Under the pieces are notes generated by a model. That model saw only the letters and a program-made list of their open reading frames with translations, was not told where the DNA came from and made no database searches. The position numbers were made by a program, and so were the translations under genes. Positions 1 to 8,228 of a stretch of DNA of 64,000 nucleotides are shown here, in pieces. This stretch comes from Actinoplanes sp. TBRC 11911. Its GTDB lineage: Bacteria; Actinomycetota; Actinomycetes; Mycobacteriales; Micromonosporaceae. Position 1 is the stretch's first letter. Each line of letters begins with the position of its first letter. Where the stretch lies: the NCBI RefSeq assembly GCF_012933445.1, contig NZ_JABBNC010000039.1:1-64000 (forward strand), in the 5' to 3' direction.

Positions 1-1
1 C

Positions 2-385
2 GCACCCGCCTACGTCGGCGACGACCTGAAACACCAGCGGGACCAGTGCCGCTGGTTCGGCGGCATGGTCGGCAACCACGTGGCCGACATCGTGTCCCGC
101 TACGGCGGCGACGGGACGGTGCCGCAGGTGCTCACCGACTACATCAAGGACCGCGAGGGCTACGACTACGCGGAGCACGGGCGGGCCGGGAACACGCACA
201 CCGCGTTCGTGCCGGACGAGGTCGTCGACCGGTTCTGCGTGCTGGGCCCGGTCGAGAACCACGTGAAGCGCCTGCAGGAGCTGCGTGACCTCGGGGTCGA
301 CCAGTTCGCGGTGTACCTGCAGCACGACGCCAAAGTCTCCACCCTCGAGGCGTACGGCAAACAGATCATCCCGGCGTTCACATGA
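2..385 (+). CDS. LLM-class F420-dependent oxidoreductase, C-terminal part
   Basis: The gene runs in from the left edge; 127 C-terminal residues are visible. The segment around VENHVKRLQELRDLGVDQFA is the C-terminal helix and strand typical of luciferase-like (bacterial luciferase/Mer) flavin or F420 enzymes, where the family reads 'G(P/D)xxxVxxRLxxLxxxGVDxF'. It resembles the subgroup often found beside pyrimidine or hydantoin degradation genes, which fits the NMT1/ThiY-type importer that follows; that substrate link is inference. The stop overlaps the next start (ATGA at 382-385), so the two are probably translationally coupled. The N-terminal cofactor site lies outside the window. Confidence 0.8.
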   Translation, partial: APAYVGDDLKHQRDQCRWFGGMVGNHVADIVSRYGGDGTVPQVLTDYIKDREGYDYAEHGRAGNTHTAFVPDEVVDRFCVLGPVENHVKRLQELRDLGVDQFAVYLQHDAKVSTLEAYGKQIIPAFT

Positions 386-1242
386 GACGCGTCCTGCTGG
401 TCCTGGCCGGCATCGCGATCTTCGCGGTCCTCTGGGAGGGCTACAAGCTGGTCGGCAGCCCGGACGGGACGGTGATCTTCGGGGTGCGGGTGCTGCCGCG
501 CGCCGACGACCTGTCCATGCCGCATCTGTGGACCATCGCCGAGCGGCTCGGCCGGCCGGAGATCGCGGGCGGCCGGCCGGTCGGGCTGGTGGTGCTGCAG
601 GCGTGCGCGTTCACGTTCGGGATCACCGCCGTCGGGTTCGTCATCGGCGCGCTGGTCGGGCTGGTGCTGGCGGTCGTGATGCAACGGTTCCGGCTGGCCG
701 AGCGCGGTCTGCTGCCGTACGTGATCCTGAGCCAGACCGTGCCGCTGGTGGCGCTGGCACCGCTGGTGGCCGGGTGGAGCGGCAATCTGTCGTTCGGCCC
801 GTACCCGTGGCAGGACTGGATGACGGTCTCGCTGATCGCGGCGTACCTGGCGTTCTTCCCGGTCGCGGTGGGCATGCTGCGGGGGCTGCAGTCCCCGGCC
901 GCGAGCGGGGTCGAGCTGATGCGCAGCTACGCCGCCGGGTGGTGGCGCACGCTGGTCAAGCTGCGCTTCCCCGCGGCGCTGCCCTATCTGTTCCCGGCGC
1001 TGCGGCTGGCCGGCGCGGCCGCGGTGGTGGGCGCGGTGGTCGGCGAGATCTCCACCGGTACGCGCGGCGGGGTGGGCCGGCTGATCATCGAGTACGCCCG
1101 TGAGGCCACCTCGGATCCGGCCAAGGTCTACACCGCGATGCTCGGCGCCGCCCTGCTCGGCCTGGTCGTCGCCGGGACGGTCGGCCTGCTCGAAATCCCC
1201 CTGATGCGGCATCGCCGGCACGTGGAGGTGGTGACACTGTGA
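382..1242 (+). CDS. ABC transporter permease (NitT/TauT type)
   Basis: 286-residue inner-membrane permease with an N-terminal membrane anchor and about six hydrophobic segments. The cytoplasmic EAA-like loop that contacts the ATPase is visible near residues 175-205 (ELMRSYAAGWWRTLVKLRFP). This belongs to the binding-protein-dependent transport permease family of the SsuC/TauC/ThiX kind. It overlaps the previous stop by ATGA and the next start by GTGA, so the oxidoreductase, both permeases and the ATPase form one coupled operon. It is one of two non-identical permeases (see 2018-2779) that would pair as a heterodimer. Confidence 0.9.
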   Translation: MRRVLLVLAGIAIFAVLWEGYKLVGSPDGTVIFGVRVLPRADDLSMPHLWTIAERLGRPEIAGGRPVGLVVLQACAFTFGITAVGFVIGALVGLVLAVVMQRFRLAERGLLPYVILSQTVPLVALAPLVAGWSGNLSFGPYPWQDWMTVSLIAAYLAFFPVAVGMLRGLQSPAASGVELMRSYAAGWWRTLVKLRFPAALPYLFPALRLAGAAAVVGAVVGEISTGTRGGVGRLIIEYAREATSDPAKVYTAMLGAALLGLVVAGTVGLLEIPLMRHRRHVEVVTL

Positions 1243-2021
1243 GTGACGCCGTGGTGGTCGACAAGGTCACGAAAGTCTTCAATCAAGGGCGGCCGGACGA
1301 GGTGGTCGCGCTGTCGGACGTGGACCTCGTGGTGCCGTCCGGCTCGCTCATCTCGTTGATCGGGCCGTCGGGGTGCGGCAAGAGCACGCTGTTGCGGTTG
1401 ATCGGCGACCTGATAACTCCGACGTCGGGGACCGTCTCGGTGGCCGGGAAGGACGCGGACACGGCCCGTAGGCAGCAGGAGTACGGGATCGCGTTCCAGC
1501 AGGCCGGGCTGTTCGAATGGCGGACCGTGGTGCGCAACGTGGAGCTGCCGCTGGAACTGCGCGGGATGTCGCGTGCGGACCGTCGTTCCCGGGCGCTGGA
1601 GATGCTGTCGCTCGTCGGGCTGTCCGACTTCGCCGGGCACTACCCGGCGCAGCTCTCCGGCGGCATGCAGCAGCGGGTCGCGATCGCGCGGGCGCTCGCC
1701 GTGCAGCCGCCGTTGCTGCTGATGGACGAGCCGTTCGGGGCGCTCGACGAGATGACCCGCGAACGGCTGCAGTCCGAGCTGCTCGGCATCTGCGCGAAGA
1801 CCGGGACCAGCACGGTCTTCGTGACCCACTCGATCTCCGAGGCGGTGTTCCTGTCCAACCGGGTGGTCGTCATGTCGCCGCGGCCGGGCCGGATCGTCAC
1901 GGCCGTCGACGTGGATCTGCCGGTACGTGACGACACCGTGCGACAGTCCGAGAAGTACTTCGAATACGTCACCGCGGTCCGGCGAGCCCTCCGAGGCGTA
2001 CCGCAAAAGAGCCCGCTGTGA
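1239..2021 (+). CDS. ABC transporter ATP-binding protein
   Basis: 260-residue ATPase of the NitT/TauT import group. All signature elements are visible: Walker A GPSGCGKST near residue 43, Q-loop at FQQAGLFEW, ABC signature LSGGMQQR near residue 140, Walker B LLLMDEPFGALDE near 163, and the H-loop in VFVTHSISEA. It would energise the two flanking permeases. The start is GTG overlapping the upstream stop (GTGA), and its own stop overlaps the next GTG in the same way, which fits fixed subunit stoichiometry by coupling. Confidence 0.93.
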   Translation: MSDAVVVDKVTKVFNQGRPDEVVALSDVDLVVPSGSLISLIGPSGCGKSTLLRLIGDLITPTSGTVSVAGKDADTARRQQEYGIAFQQAGLFEWRTVVRNVELPLELRGMSRADRRSRALEMLSLVGLSDFAGHYPAQLSGGMQQRVAIARALAVQPPLLLMDEPFGALDEMTRERLQSELLGICAKTGTSTVFVTHSISEAVFLSNRVVVMSPRPGRIVTAVDVDLPVRDDTVRQSEKYFEYVTAVRRALRGVPQKSPL

Positions 2022-2779
2022 AATGGGCCCGGACCATCCTCCCCCCGGTGATCGTCGGGGTCTTGTTCATCGCCCTGTGGCAGCTGATCGTGACCGCCGG
2101 CCGGATCGCGCCGTTCATCCTGCCGGCGCCCTCGGAGATCTGGGAGGAGCTGGTCGCGCAGCGCCAGAACGTCTGGGAGGCGGCCGTCTCCAGCGGCGAG
2201 AACGCGCTGATCGGGCTGTTCTTCGGCGCTCTGTCCGGCGTCCTGCTGGCGATGGCGGCGAGCCGGTTCAAGGCGCTCGACGACGTGTCGCTGCCGTTCG
2301 CGGCGATTCTGAACGCGCTGCCGATCATCGCGCTGGCCCCGATCCTCAACAACATGTTCGAGTCGACCAGCAGCATCCCGCGGCGGCTGGTCGCCGGGAT
2401 CATCGCGTTCTTCCCGGTCTTCATCAACACCCTGCGGGGCTTGCGCGAGGTCGACCCGATCCACCGCGAACTGATGCACACGTACGCGGCGAGCGGCTGG
2501 ACCTTCGCCACGAAGGTGCGGCTGCCCAGCGCACTCCCCTACGTCTTCACCGGCCTGCGGCAGGCGTCGTCGCTGGCGGTGATCGCGGCGGTGGTCGCCG
2601 AGTACTTCGGTGGCCTGCAGACCGGGCTCGGCTCCCGGATCACGTCCGCGGCCGCGTTCACCGCGTATCCGCGCGCCTGGGCGTACGTGGTCGGCGCCTG
2701 CCTGCTCGGTCTGGTTTTCTACCTGGCCACGCTCGCCTTGGAACGGCTGGCGATGCCGTGGCGCAAGCGTCTGATTTGA
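2018..2779 (+). CDS. ABC transporter permease (NitT/TauT type)
   Basis: 253-residue polytopic membrane protein, second permease of the importer. The EAA loop is at about residues 150-180 (MHTYAASGWTFATKVRLP followed by SALPYVF). GTG start overlaps the ATPase stop. The central stretch (LPIIALAPILNNMFESTSSIPRR) matches the family feature just before the EAA loop. It pairs with the permease at 382-1242; the two are homologous but diverged. Confidence 0.9.
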   Translation: MKWARTILPPVIVGVLFIALWQLIVTAGRIAPFILPAPSEIWEELVAQRQNVWEAAVSSGENALIGLFFGALSGVLLAMAASRFKALDDVSLPFAAILNALPIIALAPILNNMFESTSSIPRRLVAGIIAFFPVFINTLRGLREVDPIHRELMHTYAASGWTFATKVRLPSALPYVFTGLRQASSLAVIAAVVAEYFGGLQTGLGSRITSAAAFTAYPRAWAYVVGACLLGLVFYLATLALERLAMPWRKRLI

Positions 2780-2803
2780 TTCTCGTTCCCAGGGGGACCA
2801 CAC

Positions 2804-3943
2804 ATGAGAAAAATACGGATATTTAGTGCTATCACTCTTTCTGTCGTGCTTGTGGCGGCGGGGTGCGGCAGCGCCGACCTCGACGAGACGCCGGCGCCCG
2901 GTGCCAGCGGCGCGCTGACGCCGGTCAAGCTGCAGCTGCAGTGGTTCTACCAGGCCCAGTTCGCCGGCTACATCGCCGCCGTGGACCAGGGCTTCTACAA
3001 GGAGCAGGGCCTCGACGTACAACTGCTCGAAGGCGGCGTCGACATCGTGCCGCAGACCGTGCTGGCCCAGGGCAAGGCCGACTACGCCGTGGCCTGGGTG
3101 CCGAAGGCGCTGGCCTCCCGCGAACAGGGCGCCGGGATCACCGACGTGGGCCAGATCTTCGGCCGCTCCGGCACCTACCAGGTCGCCTGGAAGAACAGCG
3201 GTATCACCGGCCCGGCCGACTTCCGCGGCAAGAAGATCGGCAACTGGGGCTTCGGCAACGAGTTCGAGCTGTTCGCCGGCATGACCAGGGCCGGCCTGAA
3301 CCCCGGCAAGGACGTCACGCTGGTGCAGCAGCAGTTCGACATGCAGGCGCTGCTCAAGAAGGAGATCGACGCGGCGCAGGCGATGAGCTACAACGAGTAC
3401 GCCCAGTTGCTGGAGGCGAAGAACCCGGCCACCGGCAAGCTCTACACCCCCGACGACTTCACCATCATCGACTGGAAGCAGAACGGCTCGGCGATGCTGC
3501 AGGACGCGGTCTGGGCGAACACGGCCAAGCTCGGCGACTCCGGGTACCAGCAGCAGACCGTCAAGTTCCTGACCGGCACGATCAAGGGCTGGGCGTTCTG
3601 CCGGGACAATCCTGACAAATGCCGTGACATGGTCGTCGCGAAGGGCTCCAAGCTCGGCAAGAGCCACCAGCTGTGGCAGATGAACGAGGTCAACAAGCTG
3701 ATCTGGCCGGCCGCGGGTGGCATCGGCGTGGTGGACGACGCCGCGTGGAAGCAGACCGTGGACATCTCGATGACCACGAAGAACCAGACCGGCGACACGG
3801 TCCTGAAGGCGGCGCCGGAGGGCCAGGCGTTCACGAACGACTACATCAACCAGGCGATCACGGCCGCGAAGGGGGCGGGCGTGGACGTGAACGGGGCGTC
3901 GTTCCAGCCGGAGACGGTGACTTTGAACCCGGGTGGGGCGTAA
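2804..3943 (+). CDS. ABC transporter substrate-binding lipoprotein, NMT1/ThiY-like
   Basis: 379-residue exported lipoprotein. The signal peptide ends in a lipobox (LVAAGC, Cys about residue 21), followed by an acidic/Pro linker. The mature protein has the NMT1/THI5-like fold: LQLQWFYQAQFAGYIAAVDQ is the family start, as in ThiY, which binds a pyrimidine (formylaminopyrimidine). A pyrimidine-like ligand is therefore plausible but not shown. A clear RBS (AGGGGGA) precedes the ATG after a 24-bp gap. The first eight codons after ATG are unusually AT-rich (AGA AAA ATA CGG ATA TTT AGT GCT), unlike the rest of the gene. A hairpin follows the stop. Confidence 0.9.
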   Translation: MRKIRIFSAITLSVVLVAAGCGSADLDETPAPGASGALTPVKLQLQWFYQAQFAGYIAAVDQGFYKEQGLDVQLLEGGVDIVPQTVLAQGKADYAVAWVPKALASREQGAGITDVGQIFGRSGTYQVAWKNSGITGPADFRGKKIGNWGFGNEFELFAGMTRAGLNPGKDVTLVQQQFDMQALLKKEIDAAQAMSYNEYAQLLEAKNPATGKLYTPDDFTIIDWKQNGSAMLQDAVWANTAKLGDSGYQQQTVKFLTGTIKGWAFCRDNPDKCRDMVVAKGSKLGKSHQLWQMNEVNKLIWPAAGGIGVVDDAAWKQTVDISMTTKNQTGDTVLKAAPEGQAFTNDYINQAITAAKGAGVDVNGASFQPETVTLNPGGA

Positions 3944-3975
3944 GGCCGGCGGTACGCCTTCGGTCAGTCGGAGGC

Positions 3976-4015
3976 AGGCGAGGGGAGCACGCCCGTCGGG
4001 GTGCTTCCCGCGCCT
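3976..4015 (+). terminator. Probable terminator hairpin of the ABC operon
   Basis: Thirty-two bases after the transporter stop, AGGCG-A-GGGGAGCAC (3976-3990) pairs with GTGCTTCCC-G-CGCCT (4001-4015) around a 10-nt loop, one mismatch. No U-tract follows, as is common in high-GC actinobacteria. Confidence 0.55.
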
Positions 4016-4080
4016 CCGCTTCGCATCGCCGCCCCTGTGGACGACGACCAAAAACTGTCAGACCCCGCTGCTTGACTCGG

Positions 4081-4102
4081 CCCCACCCAGAACAGGGTGG
4101 GG
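4081..4102. other. Perfect 8-bp GC hairpin in the 3944-4782 gap
   Basis: CCCCACCC / GGGTGGGG with a 6-nt loop. This is a second stem-loop in the same gap. It may be a backup terminator; no gene was found between the two hairpins. Confidence 0.35.
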
Positions 4103-4311
4103 GTGGCCCGTGGTACGACTGGGGAATTCGAACGATTTCGATGCTCGCTTGGCGGCTGGGAGGCGAGCGCGTTCATCTCCGTCTTCATCACGGTCGCTCC
4201 CGCGCCGCAATCCGCCCGGCGACCTCCCCGACCCCGAGATGTTCTCCGCCGCCGGCTCGGCCATCTACAGGCATCGACGTTCCGCTCCCGGCTGCCGTGC
4301 CGTGGTCACGC

Positions 4312-4560
4312 GTCCCACGATGTAGCGATCTGTTCCACATCGTGGACATTCTCGAGACCTTGGAAACTTACGCCCGTATTTGGACCATAACTCTCCAAGG
4401 TCCGCGCCGGGCAACGAAAATGCTCGGAACAAAGGGGGCAATGCGGGAGCAACTTTCCTCCATGATGGACATACATCCCGCATCGTGGACCGCCGGCCAC
4501 CATGTGGTCGCCGGTCTCACGGTACGGACGCCCATCCCACATCATGGACGTCATCCCGCG
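4312..4560 (-). repeat. Dispersed intergenic element, copy A
   Basis: One of three related copies (others at 30169-30414 and 52326-52527), here in reverse orientation. Core hairpin at 4356-4402: GACCTTGGA ... TCCAAGGTC around a conserved loop (minus strand ATGG...CGGGCG). On its minus-strand 3' side lies GTCCACGATGTGG followed by CTACATCGTGGGAC (4312-4347). On its 5' side is a block of the same kind of unit (4458-4510), with one extra unit at 4531-4560. No reading frame with normal codon use crosses it. The rest of the gap (4561-4782) shows nothing recognisable. Confidence 0.8.
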
Positions 4561-4782
4561 GGCATCGGCGGCGGGCACGTTCTGGGGGTCGATCTGCGCT
4601 CGTCTGGCTCTGCCCGGTCAGGCTGTTGCGCAGCGAGAGCCCAACCGACAAACCGTGTTCGTGGTCGCCGCACCGCCCAAAAGCATCTCGCGGACCACCC
4701 GGAAAAGTCGGAAACGCCTACCTGGCGGACACGCAAAACAAATCACGCTTGCAAAGCGGCGCCGGCCCCATCCACGCGATCG

Positions 4783-5259
4783 TCACGACCAGGGCAGTTC
4801 CTCCGGGTCGGCGGCGTCGATCGGGGTCTCCGAATGCCGCGGCGCGGGCAGCTCAGCGTCCGTATGCCAGGTGCCACGGCTTCGGCTCGCGGCGCGGGTC
4901 ACCAGGTGCACCGGCAGCGGCGGCGGAACGAACGGCCCGGCGCCCCAGCGCACCCAGATGGCGATCCGTCCGGCCGCCGCCTCGGCGAGCAGCTTGTCCA
5001 CAGTGCGCTGCCGGTCCAGCCGGTCCACCTCGACCACGATCGGCTGGCCGTCCCGGGCGATCCCGACGTCCACCACGGAGTTGCCGGTCAGCGGCGGCGG
5101 GAGCGGGACGACGCTGGGTGCGCGGCGGTACACCCGCCACCCCTCGTGCCGGCCCCACGCGACGACGGCGTCGATCACCTGCGCCTGGGCCTGGTCGGTG
5201 GTCAGGTCGGCGAAAGTGAGCGCCTGGAGCCACGCCGCGAGCGATTCCGCCTCGTCCAT
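4783..5259 (-). CDS. Hypothetical protein, PD-(D/E)XK nuclease-like core
   Basis: 158 residues, soluble, no signal. The middle (about residues 60-100) reads SVVDVGIARDGQPIVVEVDR and then a Lys/Arg helix (TVDKLLAEAAAGRIAIWVRW). An Asp on one strand followed by E-x-D on the next is the pattern of restriction-endonuclease-like folds, but I cannot confirm the catalytic set, so the function is open. Normal actinobacterial codon use supports a real gene. An in-frame TAA lies four codons upstream of the ATG, fixing the start. The ATG has no RBS but a TAAAGT box 6 nt before it, so it is probably leaderless. The promoter sits at the edge of the 27-bp tandem array. Confidence 0.65.
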   Translation of the reverse strand: MDEAESLAAWLQALTFADLTTDQAQAQVIDAVVAWGRHEGWRVYRRAPSVVPLPPPLTGNSVVDVGIARDGQPIVVEVDRLDRQRTVDKLLAEAAAGRIAIWVRWGAGPFVPPPLPVHLVTRAASRSRGTWHTDAELPAPRHSETPIDAADPEELPWS

Positions 5260-5265
5260 TGCCGT

Positions 5266-5271
5266 ACTTTA
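5266..5271 (-). promoter_or_regulatory. Leaderless -10 box (TAAAGT) of the 5259 gene
   Basis: TAAAGT, then ACGGCA, then ATG at 5259. Six-nt spacing puts the start codon at or next to the transcript 5' end; no RBS is present. Confidence 0.5.
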
Positions 5272-5272
5272 T

Positions 5273-5481
5273 GCGACCGCCCGCCGGGCGACACTTCACT
5301 CGACCACCCGCCAGGCGACACGTCACGCGACCACCCGCCGAGCAACACTTCACGCGACCACCCGCCGAGCAACACGTCACGCGACCACCCGCCGAGCAAC
5401 ACTTCACGCGACCACCCGCCGAGCAACACTTCACGCGACCACCCGCCGAGCGACACTTCACTCGACCACCCGCCAGGCGAC
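5273..5481. repeat. 27-bp tandem repeat array, 7.7 units
   Basis: Head-to-tail units at 5273, 5300, 5327, 5354, 5381, 5408, 5435 and a partial unit at 5462. The consensus is GCGACCACCCGCCGAGCAAC followed by ACTTCAC. Units differ at only a few sites (T/G in ACTT/ACGT, A/G at two positions), and the outer units are more diverged than the inner ones. The array fills the gap between two minus-strand genes. There are no unique spacers, so it is not CRISPR. A minus-strand frame stays open through it (GGWSREVLL repeats), but nothing suggests it is a gene. Confidence 0.9.
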
Positions 5482-5488
5482 GAGAAAC

Positions 5489-7774
5489 TCAAGCCGCCGC
5501 CAGCCGCGCCGCGAAAAGCTCCCCCAGCCGCTCCGCACTCATCGGCCGGGCCAGGTGATAGCCCTGTCCCAGCGAATACCCGAGCGCCACCAACCGCCGA
5601 GCCTGCTCCTCGTTCTCGATCCCCTCCGCCACCGTATCCAGCCCCAACGCCCCGGCCAGCTGCACCACCGCACGCGCCACCGCCTGCCGCGCATCCGCAG
5701 CGGGCGTCCCGAGCTCATCCAGCTCGATCCCGTCCACGAACGACTTGTCCAGCTTGATGATCGACGCGGGGAACGCCCGCAGCAGGCTCAGCGACGACTC
5801 CCCCGTGCCGAAGTCGTCGAGGGCCAGCCGCACGCCCATGTCGTGCAGCTCGCGCAGGGTGCGCGAGACCTGCGGCCCGCGCAGCGCCGCCGACTCGGTG
5901 ACCTCGAGGACCAGCCGCTCGGCGGGCAGACCGGTCTCGGCGAGAACAGCGCGCACGTCGGCCACGAAGTCCGGGTCGGCGAGCTGGCGCATCGACACGT
6001 TCGGGCCGACCTTCTGCAGCGCGTCCGGCCCGTAGGTCGCCAGCCACGCGGCGGTCTGCCGGCACGCCTCGCGCAGCACGAACCGGCCGAGCGGCACGAT
6101 CAGGCCGGTGGCCTCGGCGGCGGGGATGAAATCGGCGGGCGAGACCGTGCCGCGTACGGGATGTTCCCAGCGCACCAGCGCCTCGACCCCGATGACGCGC
6201 CGGGCCGGGTCGTCGAGGCCGATGATCGGCTGGTAGACCACGCGGAACTCGCCGGCCTCCAGCGCGCGCCGCAACTCGCCGCCGAGCCGGGCGTGCGCGA
6301 GCGCGGGCTGCTCCATGCCGTGGTGGTAGCGCACCCAGTTGGCCTTGCCGCGCTGCTTGGCCGCGTACATGGCGACGTCGGCGTCGCGCAGCAGGTGGTC
6401 GAGCGGCGTCCCGGCGGGCGCGGAGGCGATCCCGATCGAGGCGCGGACCAGCAGGTCGTGCGCGCTCATCGGCCCGTTGAAGGCGGACAGAACCGCGTCG
6501 GCGACGGCCCCCGCGTCCGCGTCCCCGGTCAGCATCACCGCGAACTCGTCGCCGCCGAGGCGTACGGGAAGACCGGCGGAACCCACCGCCGAGCGCAAGG
6601 CGCCGGCGACCGCGATGAGCAGTTGATCACCGACGTCGTGCCCGAGGGAGTCGTTGACGATCTTGAAGTCGTCCAGGTCGACCAGCAGGACCGTGGTGTC
6701 CCCGGCGGCCAGCGCGGCAGCTAGCTCGTCGCGGAACAGGCCCCGGTTGGCCAGCCCGGTCAGGCCGTCGTGGGTGACCTGGTGGCGCAGCTGCCGCTCG
6801 CTGGCCCGTTTGTCACGCAGCAGGCAGCCGTTCTCCCGGATCGTGACGAACTGGCGCACCGCGACCAGCCCGGTCACCACCATCACGTTGATCACGACCA
6901 GGCGGTCCGACCAGGTCAGCGTGCCGTGCAGCGCGGCTAGCAGCGGTGCGTCGACGCCGGCCAGCGCGAGGTAGGGCAGCCAGGTGTTGGCCCGTCGCGC
7001 CCGGGTGCCGGTGGCGGACCACTGCCGCCGGACCGCGAGCGCAGCCATGATCGGGGCGAGCGGCATCACGACGCCCTGGGCCGGGACGGCGCTGTCCGGG
7101 CCGCCGGTGATGGCCAGCAGGACCACGCCGGCGGCGACCAGGCCGCTCGTCCCGATCAGCCGCAGGGCGACGCGGTCGACCGGGCCGTCGCCGATGTACG
7201 CGACCTTCGTGATCCCGCCGAGCGCGAGCGCCAGCGACAGCCCGATCAGCGTGATCGTCTGGACGCTCCACCCGACCGGCGCGTTGATCATCGGGGCGAG
7301 GCCGAACTGGAACAGCACGGTGCCGCAGCCGAGGAACGCGATGGCCCGGTCGAGCCACTGCCGGCCGCGTTCGCCCCGGCCGGTGCCGATCGGGACCCGG
7401 GCGACCGCCCACATCGCGGTCAGGAAGCCGGCGCCGGCCAGCGCGGCCGCGTCCACGGGGAAGGTGGGCAGCGCCGGCGCGGTCCGGAAGGCTTCGACGG
7501 CCATCATCGCGAACCCGGCACCGAACAGCAGCAACGCCACGAAGATGAGCCGCCAGAAGCGCAGGGCCACGGGGTGCAGGCGTACGTGGCGAATCATCAC
7601 CAGCACACCGTGGGCCGCGACGGCCGTGCCCAGCGGAAGCACGACGAAGGCCAGCGCGGCCGGACCGGCGAGCCCGGGCCGCGCCAGCCACAGCACGTAC
7701 CAGAGCGTTCCGGCCACGGCGATCCCGGCGGTCACCAGCACGTGACGCCGGGGAGCTGGGCAAGCTACGGGCAC
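5489..7774 (-). CDS. Membrane GGDEF-EAL cyclic-di-GMP enzyme
   Basis: About 761 residues. The N-terminal ~310 residues hold eight or more hydrophobic segments (a membrane sensor). Then come a GGDEF domain (LGGDEFAV near residue 408) and an EAL domain (GVEALVRWEHP near 531). EAL catalytic motifs look intact: EAL, NVSMRQL, LALDDFGTG, KLDKSF and AEGIE, so phosphodiesterase activity is likely. The GGDEF motif is intact but no RxxD inhibitory site precedes it, so it may be a cyclase or a GTP-sensing regulator. The GTG start at 7774 was chosen to avoid overlapping the divergent Hpt gene and because a TAACAT box lies about 30 nt upstream; the frame stays open to 7963, so the start is uncertain. Confidence 0.88.
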   Translation of the reverse strand: MPVACPAPRRHVLVTAGIAVAGTLWYVLWLARPGLAGPAALAFVVLPLGTAVAAHGVLVMIRHVRLHPVALRFWRLIFVALLLFGAGFAMMAVEAFRTAPALPTFPVDAAALAGAGFLTAMWAVARVPIGTGRGERGRQWLDRAIAFLGCGTVLFQFGLAPMINAPVGWSVQTITLIGLSLALALGGITKVAYIGDGPVDRVALRLIGTSGLVAAGVVLLAITGGPDSAVPAQGVVMPLAPIMAALAVRRQWSATGTRARRANTWLPYLALAGVDAPLLAALHGTLTWSDRLVVINVMVVTGLVAVRQFVTIRENGCLLRDKRASERQLRHQVTHDGLTGLANRGLFRDELAAALAAGDTTVLLVDLDDFKIVNDSLGHDVGDQLLIAVAGALRSAVGSAGLPVRLGGDEFAVMLTGDADAGAVADAVLSAFNGPMSAHDLLVRASIGIASAPAGTPLDHLLRDADVAMYAAKQRGKANWVRYHHGMEQPALAHARLGGELRRALEAGEFRVVYQPIIGLDDPARRVIGVEALVRWEHPVRGTVSPADFIPAAEATGLIVPLGRFVLREACRQTAAWLATYGPDALQKVGPNVSMRQLADPDFVADVRAVLAETGLPAERLVLEVTESAALRGPQVSRTLRELHDMGVRLALDDFGTGESSLSLLRAFPASIIKLDKSFVDGIELDELGTPAADARQAVARAVVQLAGALGLDTVAEGIENEEQARRLVALGYSLGQGYHLARPMSAERLGELFAARLAAA

Positions 7775-7853
7775 GGAGGAGAAATCGGCCGGAGGGCCCG
7801 GCAATGTTAGGAGTTTTCCGGATCCGGCCGGATCGGCCGCGCAGGATGGACGC

Positions 7854-8228
7854 ATGGAGCGCACCCGCGAGGACGAGATCCGGTCGCGGCTGGACGACAT
7901 CGCGGGACCGGACCCGGGCGCGGCGGAACGCGCGCTGCTGGCCCGCCTGCTGCACTCCTTCACGGCGAAGACCCCGGCCCGCGTCGACCACCTCGGCGAG
8001 CTGCTGCGCGGCGGCGACCAGGACGCCGTACGGGATCACGCACACGGCCTCAAGGGCTCCGCGGCGAATATCGGGGCCACCACGCTCGCGGCCCTGTTCG
8101 CGGAGATCGAGCACGCCGCCCGCGAGGGGGTGGTGCCGGACCCGGACAGCACGTTCGTCCGGATCCGCGCCGAGCAGGAGATCGTGCTGGGCTCGGTGGC
8201 CCGGGTGGCCTCGGAACTAGACGTCTAG
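7854..8228 (+). CDS. Histidine phosphotransfer (Hpt) domain protein
   Basis: 124 residues, all-helical, single Hpt domain. The phosphorylation motif HAHGLKGSAANIG (about residues 61-73) carries the conserved HxLKG with the acceptor His. Such free-standing Hpt proteins shuttle phosphate between hybrid kinases and response regulators. Its likely partners are the two REC proteins just downstream on the other strand (8217-9374 and 9438-9854). No histidine kinase is encoded in this block. The last 12 bp are a palindrome shared with the stop of the convergent gene. Confidence 0.88.
   Translation: MERTREDEIRSRLDDIAGPDPGAAERALLARLLHSFTAKTPARVDHLGELLRGGDQDAVRDHAHGLKGSAANIGATTLAALFAEIEHAAREGVVPDPDSTFVRIRAEQEIVLGSVARVASELDV

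Noticed and set aside
1640..4051. Long minus-strand frame (803 codons) across the ABC operon
   Set aside because: It is the mirror of real plus-strand genes in high-GC DNA; composition is Arg/Asp/His-rich with no known domain.
4100..4300. tRNA-like sequence near GGGAATTCGAACG
   Set aside because: No acceptor or anticodon stem can be drawn.
4312..4560. Insertion sequence
   Set aside because: No transposase frame and no terminal inverted repeats flanking the copies; called a repeat element instead.
5273..5481. CRISPR array
   Set aside because: Units are contiguous 27-bp repeats with no spacers, and no cas genes are in the window.
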